NCBI GenBank assembly: GCA_016927755.1
Contig: JAFGLZ010000097.1
Coordinates: forward strand, 40,191 to 104,190
Source: Phycisphaerae bacterium
Lineage (GTDB): Bacteria; Planctomycetota; Phycisphaerae; UBA1845; JAFGLZ01
Direction of reading: 5' to 3'
DNA: 64,000 nt
Positions 1-7,693 of this stretch are shown piece by piece. The notes under the pieces are model-generated. The model saw only the letters and a program-made list of their open reading frames with translations, was not told where the DNA came from and did no database searches. Numbering within the stretch: position 1 is the first letter of the stretch; every line of letters begins with the position of its first letter. The translations under genes and the position numbers were made by a program.

Positions 1-654
1 AATTGCGTGCCTCGTGTAGTAGCCGTGAAGGGTATATCGCCATTTCGATCCGACCATCCATCTGCGAGTGGCAAAGAGATTGCCGCGTTCCTTGAACACA
101 CGCCACGACGGACTCGTGGCCAGATATCGCCTCAGGACCTCCGGCGCATTCTGATGAACCCTCACCAACATGGCCACATCTGCCGTGATGGTCGGATCAT
201 CACCACCGGCGGTGGAGAGAGCGGCCAGAAGGCTCTGTTGAAAAGCGTCCCTTGCCCCGTTTGGCTCAGCGTCAAATGCCTCCGGTTCTGCCAGTTCGAG
301 ATTGTTCGGCATGATCAGGTCGTCGGCAAAGCCATCTTCGCTGGGTCCCATCATCGAAGCAAAGATGAGAAATCCCATCGCGACGAATGCAGCAGTCCCG
401 CACAGCAGGAACATGCCGAGATTCCCCAGGCCTTTCGCCCAACGCTTCTTGGCGAGGTTCCATGCCGCTGCGGAGAGGATCCCAAGAAACGCAATCGCCA
501 CGCACACCAGTAGCACATGCGAAAGGACGTTCAGCGCCCTCGAATGGAACAGTGCTGAGATAGTGAACACGCCCAATAGGGCCAGGCAGACGGCGCCCGG
601 CACCCATGGATTGGTGAAGTACTTCTCCGCGATGCGCCTCGATTGTATCTTCAT
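1..654 (-). CDS. Hypothetical membrane protein, 3' end outside the window
   Basis: An open frame of 218 codons without a stop reads from an ATG at 654 down to base 1 and continues outside the window, so the protein is partial. The start region MKIQSRRIAEKYF is followed by three hydrophobic stretches at about residues 17-36, 42-65 and 76-100, then a soluble, mixed-charge tail of more than 110 residues. It is much more protein-like than the plus-strand ORFs covering the same bases, which are rich in Arg, Ser and Pro. I do not recognise the family. The inference is an integral membrane protein with a cytoplasmic or periplasmic C-terminal domain. It is transcribed away from the zinc-ribbon gene cluster. 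Confidence 0.7.
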   Translation of the reverse strand, partial: MKIQSRRIAEKYFTNPWVPGAVCLALLGVFTISALFHSRALNVLSHVLLVCVAIAFLGILSAAAWNLAKKRWAKGLGNLGMFLLCGTAAFVAMGFLIFASMMGPSEDGFADDLIMPNNLELAEPEAFDAEPNGARDAFQQSLLAALSTAGGDDPTITADVAMLVRVHQNAPEVLRRYLATSPSWRVFKERGNLFATRRWMVGSKWRYTLHGYYTRHAI

Positions 655-1178
655 CGCCTCACATCGAAGGCCGAGTGCCCTATCCGCACCGAATCCCACC
701 GGACCTCACACCATGCCCATCCGGTCGTTGACGGCTCGACCAGCTCCATTGAGCGCGGCGGTCCTGATCATCGTCCCCACAACCTTGGCCCCTAGCGAGT
801 TCGGTCAAGGTCGCGCAGGCACAATTGACCCCGGGCCCGGCGCCGGTGTCAAGCGCTCGCATCATGGACAGGTCAACTCGGGCCCGTGACGGATTCGGCG
901 GGGTGTATCCAGGCCCGGAGGGCCGAAGGAATGTAGCCAGGGGTGCAGTCCGCCGCTTCGGCGGACGGAACCCCTGGTGCTTGATCACCCAAACCGACAA
1001 GCCCCGCCAGGGGCGACGGAAAGTCCAGCTCGTGCCCCGGCGGGGTCTTCGCCTCGGTCTCGTTGCCCCCGCCCAGACTGTCATGCACCAGGTCAACTCT
1101 TCGGCCGATCAAGTCCGCAAGAGGCAACCGTTGCTTCGGAGTGTGGGAAACAGGTTTGAGTCGGGTACCATGGCAGCC
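655..1178. other. Intergenic stretch with GC-rich hairpins
   Basis: About 520 bases between divergently read genes. No convincing coding frame; the open frames crossing it are arginine- and proline-rich. It contains the hairpin cluster described separately at 911-1045 and presumably the promoters of the two flanking genes. Confidence 0.6.
911..1045. repeat. Cluster of GC-rich palindromes (REP-like)
   Basis: Four hairpins lie within 135 bases. GGCCC-GGA-GGGCC is at 911-923. A nested hairpin spans 937-977, with outer arms CCAGGGGT (937-944) and ACCCCTGG (970-977) and a perfect inner stem GTCCGCCG-CTT-CGGCGGAC (948-966). GCCCC-GCCA-GGGGC is at 1001-1014 and CCCC-GGC-GGGG at 1035-1045. None is followed by a T-run, so simple terminators are unlikely. 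The density of palindromes resembles dispersed extragenic REP-type elements, but no second copy was found in this window. Confidence 0.5.
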
Positions 1179-1673
1179 ATGCAAACGCGACCTCGACTGC
1201 GGCGGCCGCTGAAGTGGGCTGGCACGGTGGTGTGCGTGCTGATCCTTGCGGCGTTCGCAGTGAATGGTGTCTGGTCGGACATCTGGCTCGCCGGAGCCTG
1301 TCCTTACTCGGATTCCTTCCTTGTGTTTCGATTGAAAGGCGGGGCGGTGATCACAGGGATCTGGGAGCACGCGCCGCCCCCTCCGGCACCCCCTAATACC
1401 TTAATGAACGTATTGATCGTGTCGCGTGACGGATTCGGCGCATGGATCTGGTGGTTTGATTTCCACCGGTGGACCTTCCGTCTAGGATCGACCCAATGGG
1501 CCTGCGATGCCGTGGCGATCCCACTCTGGCTACCGTTCTTGCTCGGCGCCATCCCCGCCGCCTACTTGTGGCACCGTGACCGACGCATCCCCCCCGGCCA
1601 TTGCCAACACTGCGGCTACAACCTCACCGCCAACACCAGCGGCCTATGCCCCGAGTGCGGCGACCGAGTCTGA
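1179..1673 (+). CDS. Small membrane protein with C-terminal CGYNLTAN zinc ribbon (paralog 1)
   Basis: 164 residues: a basic start (MQTRPRLRRPLKW), a transmembrane segment at about residues 12-30, a Trp-rich non-membrane loop, a second segment near residue 120 (PLWLPFLLGAIPAAYLW), and a terminal ribbon HCQHCGYNLTANTSGLCPEC with four Cys as C-x2-C...C-x2-C. The start at 1179 is chosen because the same beginning (ATG, then KRPRL/TRPRL) recurs in the paralog at 2811; an ATG at 1170 is the alternative. The ribbon presumably binds zinc. Function unknown. It is closely related to the genes at 2811 and the 3' part of 3328-4437, a local family expansion. Confidence 0.75.
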   Translation: MQTRPRLRRPLKWAGTVVCVLILAAFAVNGVWSDIWLAGACPYSDSFLVFRLKGGAVITGIWEHAPPPPAPPNTLMNVLIVSRDGFGAWIWWFDFHRWTFRLGSTQWACDAVAIPLWLPFLLGAIPAAYLWHRDRRIPPGHCQHCGYNLTANTSGLCPECGDRV

Positions 1674-1680
1674 GCGCGGG

Positions 1681-1686
1681 TACAAT
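1681..1686 (+). promoter_or_regulatory. Possible -10 element TACAAT
   Basis: TACAAT sits 6 bases before an ATG at 1693. The same word with the same spacing occurs before the gene at 2811, and both are preceded by TGAGCG and a G-run. If real, transcription would start at or near the ATG, giving an almost leaderless message. No clear -35 box was seen. Confidence 0.25.
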
Positions 1687-1692
1687 GGGGCG

Positions 1693-1740
1693 ATGAGCGA
1701 CGAGCACCTTACGGCCACAAGACGGGAGGACGTGCCATGA
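1693..1740 (+). CDS. Possible 15-residue leader ORF
   Basis: ATG at 1693 opens a frame of 15 codons (MSDEHLTATRREDVP) whose TGA at 1738-1740 overlaps the ATG of the lipoprotein gene at 1737 in an ATGA arrangement. A TACAAT lies 6 bases upstream. This could be a leader peptide that couples translation to the next gene, or chance. The following gene also has its own good ribosome-binding site inside this ORF. Confidence 0.2.
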   Translation: MSDEHLTATRREDVP

Positions 1741-2279
1741 GAGGTCCGATGGTATCAGCCGTTGTCTGTGTCCTGGTCATCGCTGGCTGCGCGGGGCCCA
1801 AGGCCGCGGATCTGGCCCAATCAGGCAAGCCGGAAGCGACCCAGCCGTCACCGCCCGGCGAAACCGGCCTGGAGTCCGCTCTCACCATTCTCATAGGCGC
1901 CGGCTACAACACCTACTATGAGCCAAGCAAGACGGATGCCGTGGTCGCGTTGGGCGTATTCAGAGCAAGGGACGCGGTCCCCGAAATCATCAGGCAGGCA
2001 AAGGCGTCGCGAAACCAGAACTTCCGTTCGGAAGCCCACAAGGCCCTCGGTTGGATCGGTGACCCCAGGGCCGTGGAGTACCTCAAGACCGCCATGAAGG
2101 ACGATCCGTACTACTTCGCCCGTCATCACGCCGCCATGGCCCTGGAGGCGATCACGGGAGAAAAGTACGATACGCCCGAACATGGATTCAAGGGAAGTCC
2201 ATCGACACGGATCGGCAAGAAGCTGATGGAACTCATTGAAGAGGAGCTGAAGGAGGACAACAAGTCATCTGACGAATAG
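1737..2279 (+). CDS. HEAT-like repeat lipoprotein
   Basis: 180 residues. The start has a strong site GGGAGGA 7 bases upstream. The N-terminus is a lipoprotein signal peptide, hydrophobic MVSAVVCVLVIAGC with Cys as the lipidation site, so the mature protein is probably membrane-anchored outside the cytoplasm. A Pro/Thr-rich spacer leads to two or three helical repeats in which A-V-A-L-G, A-H-K-A-L-G-W-I-G-D and H-A-A-M-A-L-E-A-I-T mark HEAT/PBS-lyase-type units at about residues 65-145. The C-terminus is charged and helical (ELIEEELKED). Such repeats are scaffolds for protein contacts; the partner is unknown. Confidence 0.7.
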   Translation: MRGPMVSAVVCVLVIAGCAGPKAADLAQSGKPEATQPSPPGETGLESALTILIGAGYNTYYEPSKTDAVVALGVFRARDAVPEIIRQAKASRNQNFRSEAHKALGWIGDPRAVEYLKTAMKDDPYYFARHHAAMALEAITGEKYDTPEHGFKGSPSTRIGKKLMELIEEELKEDNKSSDE

Positions 2280-2432
2280 CGGCGGGCAGCCCTGACACGC
2301 TCAACGTCCATGCCACCCGCCCGTAGCCAACGCCCTCCTTGCGCCTGGCTTCGCCATCGCCCGCGTCCCCCGCTCCTCCCCAAGCCCAGCATCGCCGGGT
2401 ACCATGTGCGTCGTCTCCGGAGGTGCCTAGCC

Positions 2433-2792
2433 ATGGGTGGCGCACGATTGCACTGGTTCTGGCGCGGGGCGATTGCACTGGCGCTCGGGGCTGTGGTACC
2501 GGCCTGGTTGATGGGTCTGAATGCCGGGCCCGTCACCGAGACGTTGGTGAGCATCCAGTATGCCATCCCCCGCATCCTGTCGCGGATTGGCTCCCCACCC
2601 TCCGTCATGTGGGCCGCCAGACGCCTCATGATCATCATGCCCACCGTTCTCATCACTCTGGTCGGCTACGGCCTTCTCACCCGATACCTCGGCGCGATGC
2701 GTGACGACAACGAGACCCGCTGCCGCAAGTGCGGCTACATCCTGCGAGGCATTACCGAGCCACGCTGCCCAGAATGCGGCGAGCGGATCTGA
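2433..2792 (+). CDS. Small two-TM protein with C-terminal zinc ribbon
   Basis: 119 residues from the ATG at 2433, which has CCGGAGGTG 8 bases upstream; the frame is open further upstream to 2310 but that part is Arg/Pro-rich and unlike a protein. Two membrane segments are seen at about residues 8-28 and 62-85, then a terminal ribbon CRKCGYILRGITEPRCPECG. Architecture is like the neighbouring ribbon proteins, but the ribbon linker (ILRGITEPR) and the N-terminus differ, so it is a more distant relative. Function unknown. Confidence 0.65.
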   Translation: MGGARLHWFWRGAIALALGAVVPAWLMGLNAGPVTETLVSIQYAIPRILSRIGSPPSVMWAARRLMIIMPTVLITLVGYGLLTRYLGAMRDDNETRCRKCGYILRGITEPRCPECGERI

Positions 2793-2798
2793 GCGGGG

Positions 2799-2804
2799 TA
2801 CAAT
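2799..2804 (+). promoter_or_regulatory. Possible -10 element TACAAT
   Basis: TACAAT followed by 6 bases and then the ATG at 2811, the same layout as at 1681. See that entry for the interpretation. Confidence 0.25.
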
Positions 2805-2810
2805 GATGTC

Positions 2811-3323
2811 ATGCGAAAGCGACCTCGACTAAGCCGAGCGCTGAAGTGGAGCGGAACGGTGGCGTGCCTGTTGCTCGCGGCGGCATTCGCAGTGAGTGGT
2901 ACTGGAGACTACTTTGTGTACTGGCAACAGCAGGTGCCCCCTCCCTCGCCACATCTTAGGTGCAGCTTCTACCTAGGACAGAGGGGGATAGCGGCAGCCA
3001 TCGAAAAACGACCTGTTCCCGATTCCTTCACTTCGAAGTGGTACATCGACCTTTCCCCGAGTCCCCAATCGCAATGGCATTGGTGGGGTCCTTACGAATA
3101 CGCCATACACGTAGGTTCTGGATTGGGAGTGGAAAGCCCCCTGTGGATACCCATCGTGCTCGTCCTCATTCCAACGATCTACCTCTGGCGAAAGAACCGA
3201 CAGCCGCTACCCGGATGCTGCAAGAAATGCGGCTACGACCTCACCGCCAACGAAAGCGGCACCTGCCCCGAGTGCGGCCAGCAGTTGCCGCCTCTGGATC
3301 AACCCGAGGAACCGAGGACCTGA
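2811..3323 (+). CDS. Small membrane protein with C-terminal CGYDLTAN zinc ribbon (paralog 2)
   Basis: 170 residues with the same plan as the gene at 1179: basic start MRKRPRLSRALKW, a first membrane segment ending AAAFAVSG, a Pro/Ser/Trp-rich extracytoplasmic loop (PSPQSQWHWWGP), a second segment PLWIPIVLVLIPTIYLW, then R-K-N-R-Q-P-L-P-G-C and the ribbon CKKCGYDLTANESGTCPECG with a short acidic tail. Family function unknown. It begins 18 bases after the previous stop. Confidence 0.75.
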   Translation: MRKRPRLSRALKWSGTVACLLLAAAFAVSGTGDYFVYWQQQVPPPSPHLRCSFYLGQRGIAAAIEKRPVPDSFTSKWYIDLSPSPQSQWHWWGPYEYAIHVGSGLGVESPLWIPIVLVLIPTIYLWRKNRQPLPGCCKKCGYDLTANESGTCPECGQQLPPLDQPEEPRT

Positions 3324-3327
3324 CGCC

Positions 3328-4437
3328 ATGCGACGCCGACTCCGATTGCGACCGCTACTCGACGGCGACACGAACGTTGGCCACGACAGAAGCTTCATCG
3401 CCCGGCGTCGCCCCGCTCAAACAGAACGCACACCGTCCAACACGAGCCGGCTGCTAGTCCCATCCCTCTTTGTGGCCACGCTCCTCGTCTTGTCCTTGTC
3501 AACCGGCGCTATCGCTGATGGTCCCACGCCGCCCGCCCGAGAGCGGGTCTACCGCCTGACGGCAATGGCCGACCTCGCGTGCTTCATCTGCTTCGTGATC
3601 GTCTTCGTGATGGGAGGGCGATATCGCGCCGTTCTCTGTCTCGGCCTGACGATGATCTATCTTGTTGTCAGCCAGGTGCTCTATCAAGCGTTTCAGGCCG
3701 CCCTCGGGGGTCCAAGCAACATCGGAGAACTCCCGATCAACCTGTTCCTTACGGCTGCCTTTGTGCTCCTCACTGGATTGGGGTTGGTCGCGAGCCTCGT
3801 GTTCGGCCTGCTACAACTGCGGGCAAAACGCCGCCGAGCCAGGTCCCGAACCGTTCGAAGGCGATCTCGACCGATGCGCGTTTCCCGGCGGATCGGACTG
3901 GCGACGTGCCTGCTGCTCGTTATGGCGTTCGCACTGAGCGCATTCTTCCCCTTCAGATGGACCTGGGCCGATCAGACGTCCTCCGTGGACAGGTGCTACA
4001 CGTTCTCCCTGTCGGCTGGGCTGATCGGTGCTGCAACGAGCTATAGGGTGTCACCGGGCGCGCAGAGACCCTATTCCCAAGGCAACGGTTTTGATTTTCG
4101 CACGAGCCCTCGCCTGATTTGGATGCGCTTGCCGTGTGGACAATCGCTCGCGTCTGGATACAAATACCGCTTCGTTCGAGTCCCGTTGTGGGCACCTCTG
4201 CTGGCGTCCGCCGTTCTTACCGCAATGCTCTGGCGTCGAGAACGCCGCCTTCCCCCTCCGGGCCACTGCCGCAAGTGCGGCTACGACCTCACCGCCAACA
4301 CCACCGGCATCTGCCCCGAGTGCGGGACCGCATCCTATCGCCGCCCATCGCCCCCTACACCCGCGCCTCAGAGGCCCCTTCGACGCGTTGCCCGGACCGA
4401 ATCAAACGCCAAGCATCCTCCCCGCCCTAGACCCTAA
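3328..4437 (+). CDS. Fused membrane protein with C-terminal CGYDLTAN zinc ribbon (paralog 3)
   Basis: 369 residues, twice the length of its neighbours. The first half (about residues 35-165) has a hydrophobic start and three membrane segments (LACFICFVIVFVMGG, AVLCLGLTMIYLVVSQVLY, LFLTAAFVLLTGLGLVASLVFG). An Arg-rich linker (residues 165-182) joins it to a second half that is a full copy of the small ribbon proteins: MRVSRRIGLATCLLLVMAFALS, loop, PLWAPLLASAVLTAMLW and CRKCGYDLTANTTGICPECG. An internal ATG at 3874 begins exactly at the ribbon-protein half, so two overlapping or formerly separate genes are possible. I call one fused ORF because no stop intervenes. Confidence 0.65.
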   Translation: MRRRLRLRPLLDGDTNVGHDRSFIARRRPAQTERTPSNTSRLLVPSLFVATLLVLSLSTGAIADGPTPPARERVYRLTAMADLACFICFVIVFVMGGRYRAVLCLGLTMIYLVVSQVLYQAFQAALGGPSNIGELPINLFLTAAFVLLTGLGLVASLVFGLLQLRAKRRRARSRTVRRRSRPMRVSRRIGLATCLLLVMAFALSAFFPFRWTWADQTSSVDRCYTFSLSAGLIGAATSYRVSPGAQRPYSQGNGFDFRTSPRLIWMRLPCGQSLASGYKYRFVRVPLWAPLLASAVLTAMLWRRERRLPPPGHCRKCGYDLTANTTGICPECGTASYRRPSPPTPAPQRPLRRVARTESNAKHPPRPRP

Positions 4438-4934
4438 ACCCTAATCCCCCAATCCCGCCTCCACACCGAACGCCGACCCCCATATCCACATGACGCCCCA
4501 AAGAACCTCTGTCCCCGCACCCGAACCCGAGGGCCCCATGCAAAGAGCCCAGACATCACAAACCTCCTCGCCGCCGATCCACCCTGCCGAGGGACCGCCA
4601 CGCCCTTCCCGTAACCGGCGCAAACGGCATCTGGGCACGCCCAAGACCCAGCGAACACACACGCCCAGACCCAACAAAACCGCGCATCTCCGCGCATTCT
4701 GCGACATTCCGGGACATTCCGAGACATTCCGGGACATCGCCCCATCGCTACCCCCGCCGACACCCAACCCCGAACCCCGGACCCCAAACCCCCGGAAAAC
4801 GGCGCATTCCGCTGCATTCCCGCGCATTCCGGGACATTCCGGGACATTCCGAGACATCGCCCCATCGCTACCCCCGCCGACGCCCAACCCCGAACCCCAC
4901 CCCCCGTTTGCGAACACCAACCCGCCCCGCGATA
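4438..4934. other. GC-rich intergenic stretch with tandem repeats
   Basis: About 500 bases, extremely C-rich on the plus strand. Open frames on both strands here are low-complexity translations of the repeats at 4691-4898 and are not believed to be genes. No promoter could be singled out. Confidence 0.6.
4691..4898. repeat. 10-bp tandem repeats within a 120-bp direct duplication
   Basis: Decamers of the form NNNRCATTCC are stacked end to end at 4691-4740 (five units, the last ending CATCGC) and 4801-4860 (six units, again ending CATCGC). GGGACATTCC occurs once in the first block and twice in the second. Each block is followed by the same CCCATCGCTACCCCCGCCGA string and a near-identical C/A-rich tail, so positions 4691-4778 and about 4811-4898 are two copies offset by 120 bp. 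There are no unique spacers, so this is not a CRISPR array. It looks like replication slippage. Confidence 0.75.
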
Positions 4935-6266
4935 ATGCCCCCGCCCATGTTCGAATACCGCCTCGACAACTTCTACAGCCTCCCCGCCATCCCGCCCGGC
5001 GTGCTCCTCTTCCTCGCCTTCGTCCCCCTCTTCTGGCTCACGCCGGTTCGATGGATCCGCGCCGCCCTCATCCTCTCCAGCATCGCCCTGGCCCTCATCT
5101 GCTGGCCCCCCTCATACTGCCTAACCCTCGCCGCCGCCGTCATGTACGGCTGGCTCGTCGTCTGGGTCTGCCGATCCCTCACCGCTCCGCCCGCGCCCGA
5201 CGCAACCGCCGGCAGCGCGACCGGGTCGACCAACCAATCCCTCATCGCCTTCGCCTGGATCGCCGTCCACGCCTGGTACGTCCCCGCCCTGATCTGGCCG
5301 GCGCTTCGCTGGCTGCCCTACGAGCTGCCCTACGAGCCCGTCATCGACGTCGCGAAGTTCGGCGGCGAAGCACGCATCTACTACTGGGTCGCCTGGCTCG
5401 GCCTCGCCTACACGGGCATCCGATCACTGCACGTCGCCGTCGACGTCTGCCGCGGCACCATCACCCGTATCCGCTTCACCGACTACCTGGCCTTCATCCT
5501 CTTTCCGCTGGCCCTGCGAATGGGCCCGATCATGCGATACCAGGACTTCGCCACGCAGATCGACTCCTGGCGCGACCGCATCACGCTCCGCAACGTCGGC
5601 ATCGGCCTGGGGCGAATCCTCCTCGGCCTGGCACGAATCGGGCTCATGGTCTACCTCTTCGACAACGTCGCCCAGCACGGCATCTGGAAGACGCCCGAAC
5701 AACTCGGGCGTCTGGTGGTCTTCGCCAACCTCGCCCTGCTGCCGTTTACGCTCTACCTCTGGATCAGCGGCTACATCGACATCGCCGTAGGCCTCGGCCG
5801 GATGATCGGCTTCGTCCTCCCCGAGAACTTCCGCTATCCGTTCCGCTCGACCAGCATCCGCGAATTCTGGAAGCGCTGGCACATCACGATGGGCGCCTGG
5901 TTCTTCGACTACATCTACATCCCCCTCGGCGGCAATCGAAGGCACGTCTTCCTCAACTACCTCGCGACGTTCGGCTACTGCGCGCTGTGGCACGGGCTCT
6001 TCCGCTCCTACTATGCATGGGCAATCTCCCAGGCCGTGGGCATCTACGTGAATCGCAGTTGGCACCAGTACTGGACCGACCAGCGCGACCGCCACACCCC
6101 GCTATACACGACGCTCAGACGCTATCGCCTCGTCGGTGGATGGCTCTCATTCATCTTGAGTTGGGCCCTCACGATCACCTACCAGCTCATGACGATTGCC
6201 CTGTTCATGGACGAGGGCTACTCCGGCAGGCGATGCTTCGGATACTTACTGGGGCTCTACCCATGA
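4935..6266 (+). CDS. MBOAT-family membrane-bound O-acyltransferase (AlgI/DltB type)
   Basis: 443 residues, close to the usual 450-500 of the family, with about ten hydrophobic segments. Family landmarks are visible in the second half: the reentrant-loop motif EFWKRWHITMGAWFFDYIYIPLGG and the invariant His of YCALWHGLF. Members transfer acyl groups from a carrier onto extracytoplasmic polymers or small molecules. The start at 4935 is an ATG just after the C-rich spacer; ATG 4947 is an alternative. Its TGA overlaps the ATG of the next gene (ATGA at 6263), so the two are translationally coupled. No SGNH (AlgJ/X-like) or carrier-protein partner is adjacent. Confidence 0.9.
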   Translation: MPPPMFEYRLDNFYSLPAIPPGVLLFLAFVPLFWLTPVRWIRAALILSSIALALICWPPSYCLTLAAAVMYGWLVVWVCRSLTAPPAPDATAGSATGSTNQSLIAFAWIAVHAWYVPALIWPALRWLPYELPYEPVIDVAKFGGEARIYYWVAWLGLAYTGIRSLHVAVDVCRGTITRIRFTDYLAFILFPLALRMGPIMRYQDFATQIDSWRDRITLRNVGIGLGRILLGLARIGLMVYLFDNVAQHGIWKTPEQLGRLVVFANLALLPFTLYLWISGYIDIAVGLGRMIGFVLPENFRYPFRSTSIREFWKRWHITMGAWFFDYIYIPLGGNRRHVFLNYLATFGYCALWHGLFRSYYAWAISQAVGIYVNRSWHQYWTDQRDRHTPLYTTLRRYRLVGGWLSFILSWALTITYQLMTIALFMDEGYSGRRCFGYLLGLYP

Positions 6267-7561
6267 CAGACTTGACCGTCAAACCCCTGGATCATCTCCC
6301 CAAAGGCCGCGTGGAGCTGCCCGGCTCCTCCCTCGGCGGCACCGTCGCGATGGTCGCGGCCATCCTCGCCGACGGACGCTCCACCCTCCGACGCGTCCGC
6401 ATCGACCACACCGCCCAAACCGTCATCAAGCTGCTCGACCGCCTCGGCGCCATCATCGACGTCGAGGGCCGCCCCGCCCGCGTCAGAATGCGAGGCTGGG
6501 CCGGCCACCTCCCCCAGCAAGAGGGCGAGTACGGCTGCGGCGCCGATCGACTCGCATGGCACCTCGCCCTCGGGCTGTGCTCCCTCGGCTACGGCGAGTA
6601 CCGCTTCGCCCCCGAATGGCCCGGACACGCCACCGAAACCGCCCAAGGCCAGGACGAATCGCCCGTCGACATCGGACCGACCGTCAACGCCTTCCGAGAT
6701 CTCGGCGTCCAAATCGGCTACGAGGATCAAGACGGTCGCCTCCCCCTCGGCCTCCGCGCCCGCGGGCTAAGCGGCGGACGAACCCTCGTCCGCGGCGCCG
6801 TGCCCGAAACCCTCACCGCCCTCTTGGTCGTCGCGCCCTATGCGGCCCAGGACGTCTTCATCGAGACCGACCGCCCCATGGGCCCCGGCGCGGTCTTCGT
6901 CCCCGAGGTCGTCGAAGCCTTCGGCGTCGCCGTCATCGAGGACGAGCAACGCCGCTTCATCGTCGCCGCCCCCCAGCGCTATCGCGGACGCGAATACGTC
7001 GTCCCACCCGACCCCCTCGAAGCCGCCCTGGCCGGCATCGTCGCCGCCGTCAAAGGCGGCACAACCGAGATCGACACCGGCTCGAGTCCCCCCTCCAAGG
7101 TCCTGCAAGAGATCCTCGCGCGCCTCGAAGCCTTCGGAGCCGTAACCGCCGTGCGAGAGAATTCCATCCAGGTCGCCGCTCCGTCGGATTCCGCTCGACT
7201 TCACGGCGCAGAGATCGATCTCACCGGAATGAACGACTTCCTGGCGCCAATTGCGCTAACGGCACTGTCCGCCTCCGGACCCACCCGACTCAGCGGCCTC
7301 GAACCCGGCGCCCCGGCAACGAACCTCATGACCGAGCTGACCAAGCTCGGTGCGAGTCTCGAACTGAACGAAGACGTCCTGACGCTATCGCCCCCCGAGA
7401 CGATCCGCTGGAAAGACCTCGACGCCCACGGCGACGCATCGCTGGCCATCGCCCTCGCCGCGGCCTCACTCAACGCCGATCGCGCGATCACGATAAACCG
7501 AGTCCCCCCGCGAGCCGCCACGGCCTGGGTCGGACTCATCGAGGCACTGGCAATGCGCTAA
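6263..7561 (+). CDS. EPSP-synthase-fold (EPT superfamily) protein lacking active-site motifs
   Basis: 432 residues, normal EPSP synthase length, with the recurring pseudo-symmetric pattern of that fold: an N-terminal V-E-L-P-G-S segment, a central VPPDPLEAALAGIVAAVKGG stretch corresponding to the DASSASYFLAAAAIKGG region of AroA, and a C-terminal part with leftover D-F-L-A-P-I-A and ELTKLGASLE. The catalytic signatures are not there: the P-G-S-K-S motif reads PGSSLGG (residues 20-26), the S-S-Q triplet reads V-P-E, the R-x-K-E-S/T-D-R motif reads G-A-P-A-T-N-L, and D-H-R-M-A-M reads H-G-D-A-S-L-A-I. Shikimate-pathway activity is therefore unlikely. Coupling to the MBOAT gene suggests a shared pathway, for example making or presenting its acceptor, but this is inference. 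Confidence 0.75.
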   Translation: MTDLTVKPLDHLPKGRVELPGSSLGGTVAMVAAILADGRSTLRRVRIDHTAQTVIKLLDRLGAIIDVEGRPARVRMRGWAGHLPQQEGEYGCGADRLAWHLALGLCSLGYGEYRFAPEWPGHATETAQGQDESPVDIGPTVNAFRDLGVQIGYEDQDGRLPLGLRARGLSGGRTLVRGAVPETLTALLVVAPYAAQDVFIETDRPMGPGAVFVPEVVEAFGVAVIEDEQRRFIVAAPQRYRGREYVVPPDPLEAALAGIVAAVKGGTTEIDTGSSPPSKVLQEILARLEAFGAVTAVRENSIQVAAPSDSARLHGAEIDLTGMNDFLAPIALTALSASGPTRLSGLEPGAPATNLMTELTKLGASLELNEDVLTLSPPETIRWKDLDAHGDASLAIALAAASLNADRAITINRVPPRAATAWVGLIEALAMR

Positions 7562-7683
7562 GCTGCCTGCAGGAATCTTTGAACAGATTGCCAAGAACGG
7601 GTGGCCCATCCGCTGAAGCCATGAACCACGCATCGAAGGCTTTCGAGAAGCACACGGTTCATTCATTGTTGCGGGGCCGCTTA
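7559..7683. mobile_element. MITE-like element, copy 1
   Basis: 125 bp bounded by imperfect inverted ends TAAGCTGCCTGCAGGAAT and ATTGTTGCGGGGCCGCTTA. The interior (GGGTGGCCCATCCGCTGAAGCCATGAACCACGCATCGAA in split form) matches the copy at 11185-11358. The left TAA is the stop codon of the preceding gene. Flanking TA on both sides is compatible with target duplication by an IS630/Tc1-mariner-type transposase, although none is encoded here. It lies between converging genes and may also act as a terminator. Confidence 0.65.
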
Positions 7684-7693
7684 GTGGCGGCGG

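Noticed and set aside
4691..4898. CRISPR array
   Set aside because: Repeats are 10 bp, contiguous and without unique spacers, and no cas gene is near.
4490..7561. A single 1023-codon ORF on the plus strand
   Set aside because: The first 590 codons are low-complexity Pro/Arg translation running through repeats and, in another frame, the MBOAT gene. Only the part from 6263 is protein-like.
6263..7561. Functional aroA
   Set aside because: Length and fold fit but all substrate-binding signatures are changed.
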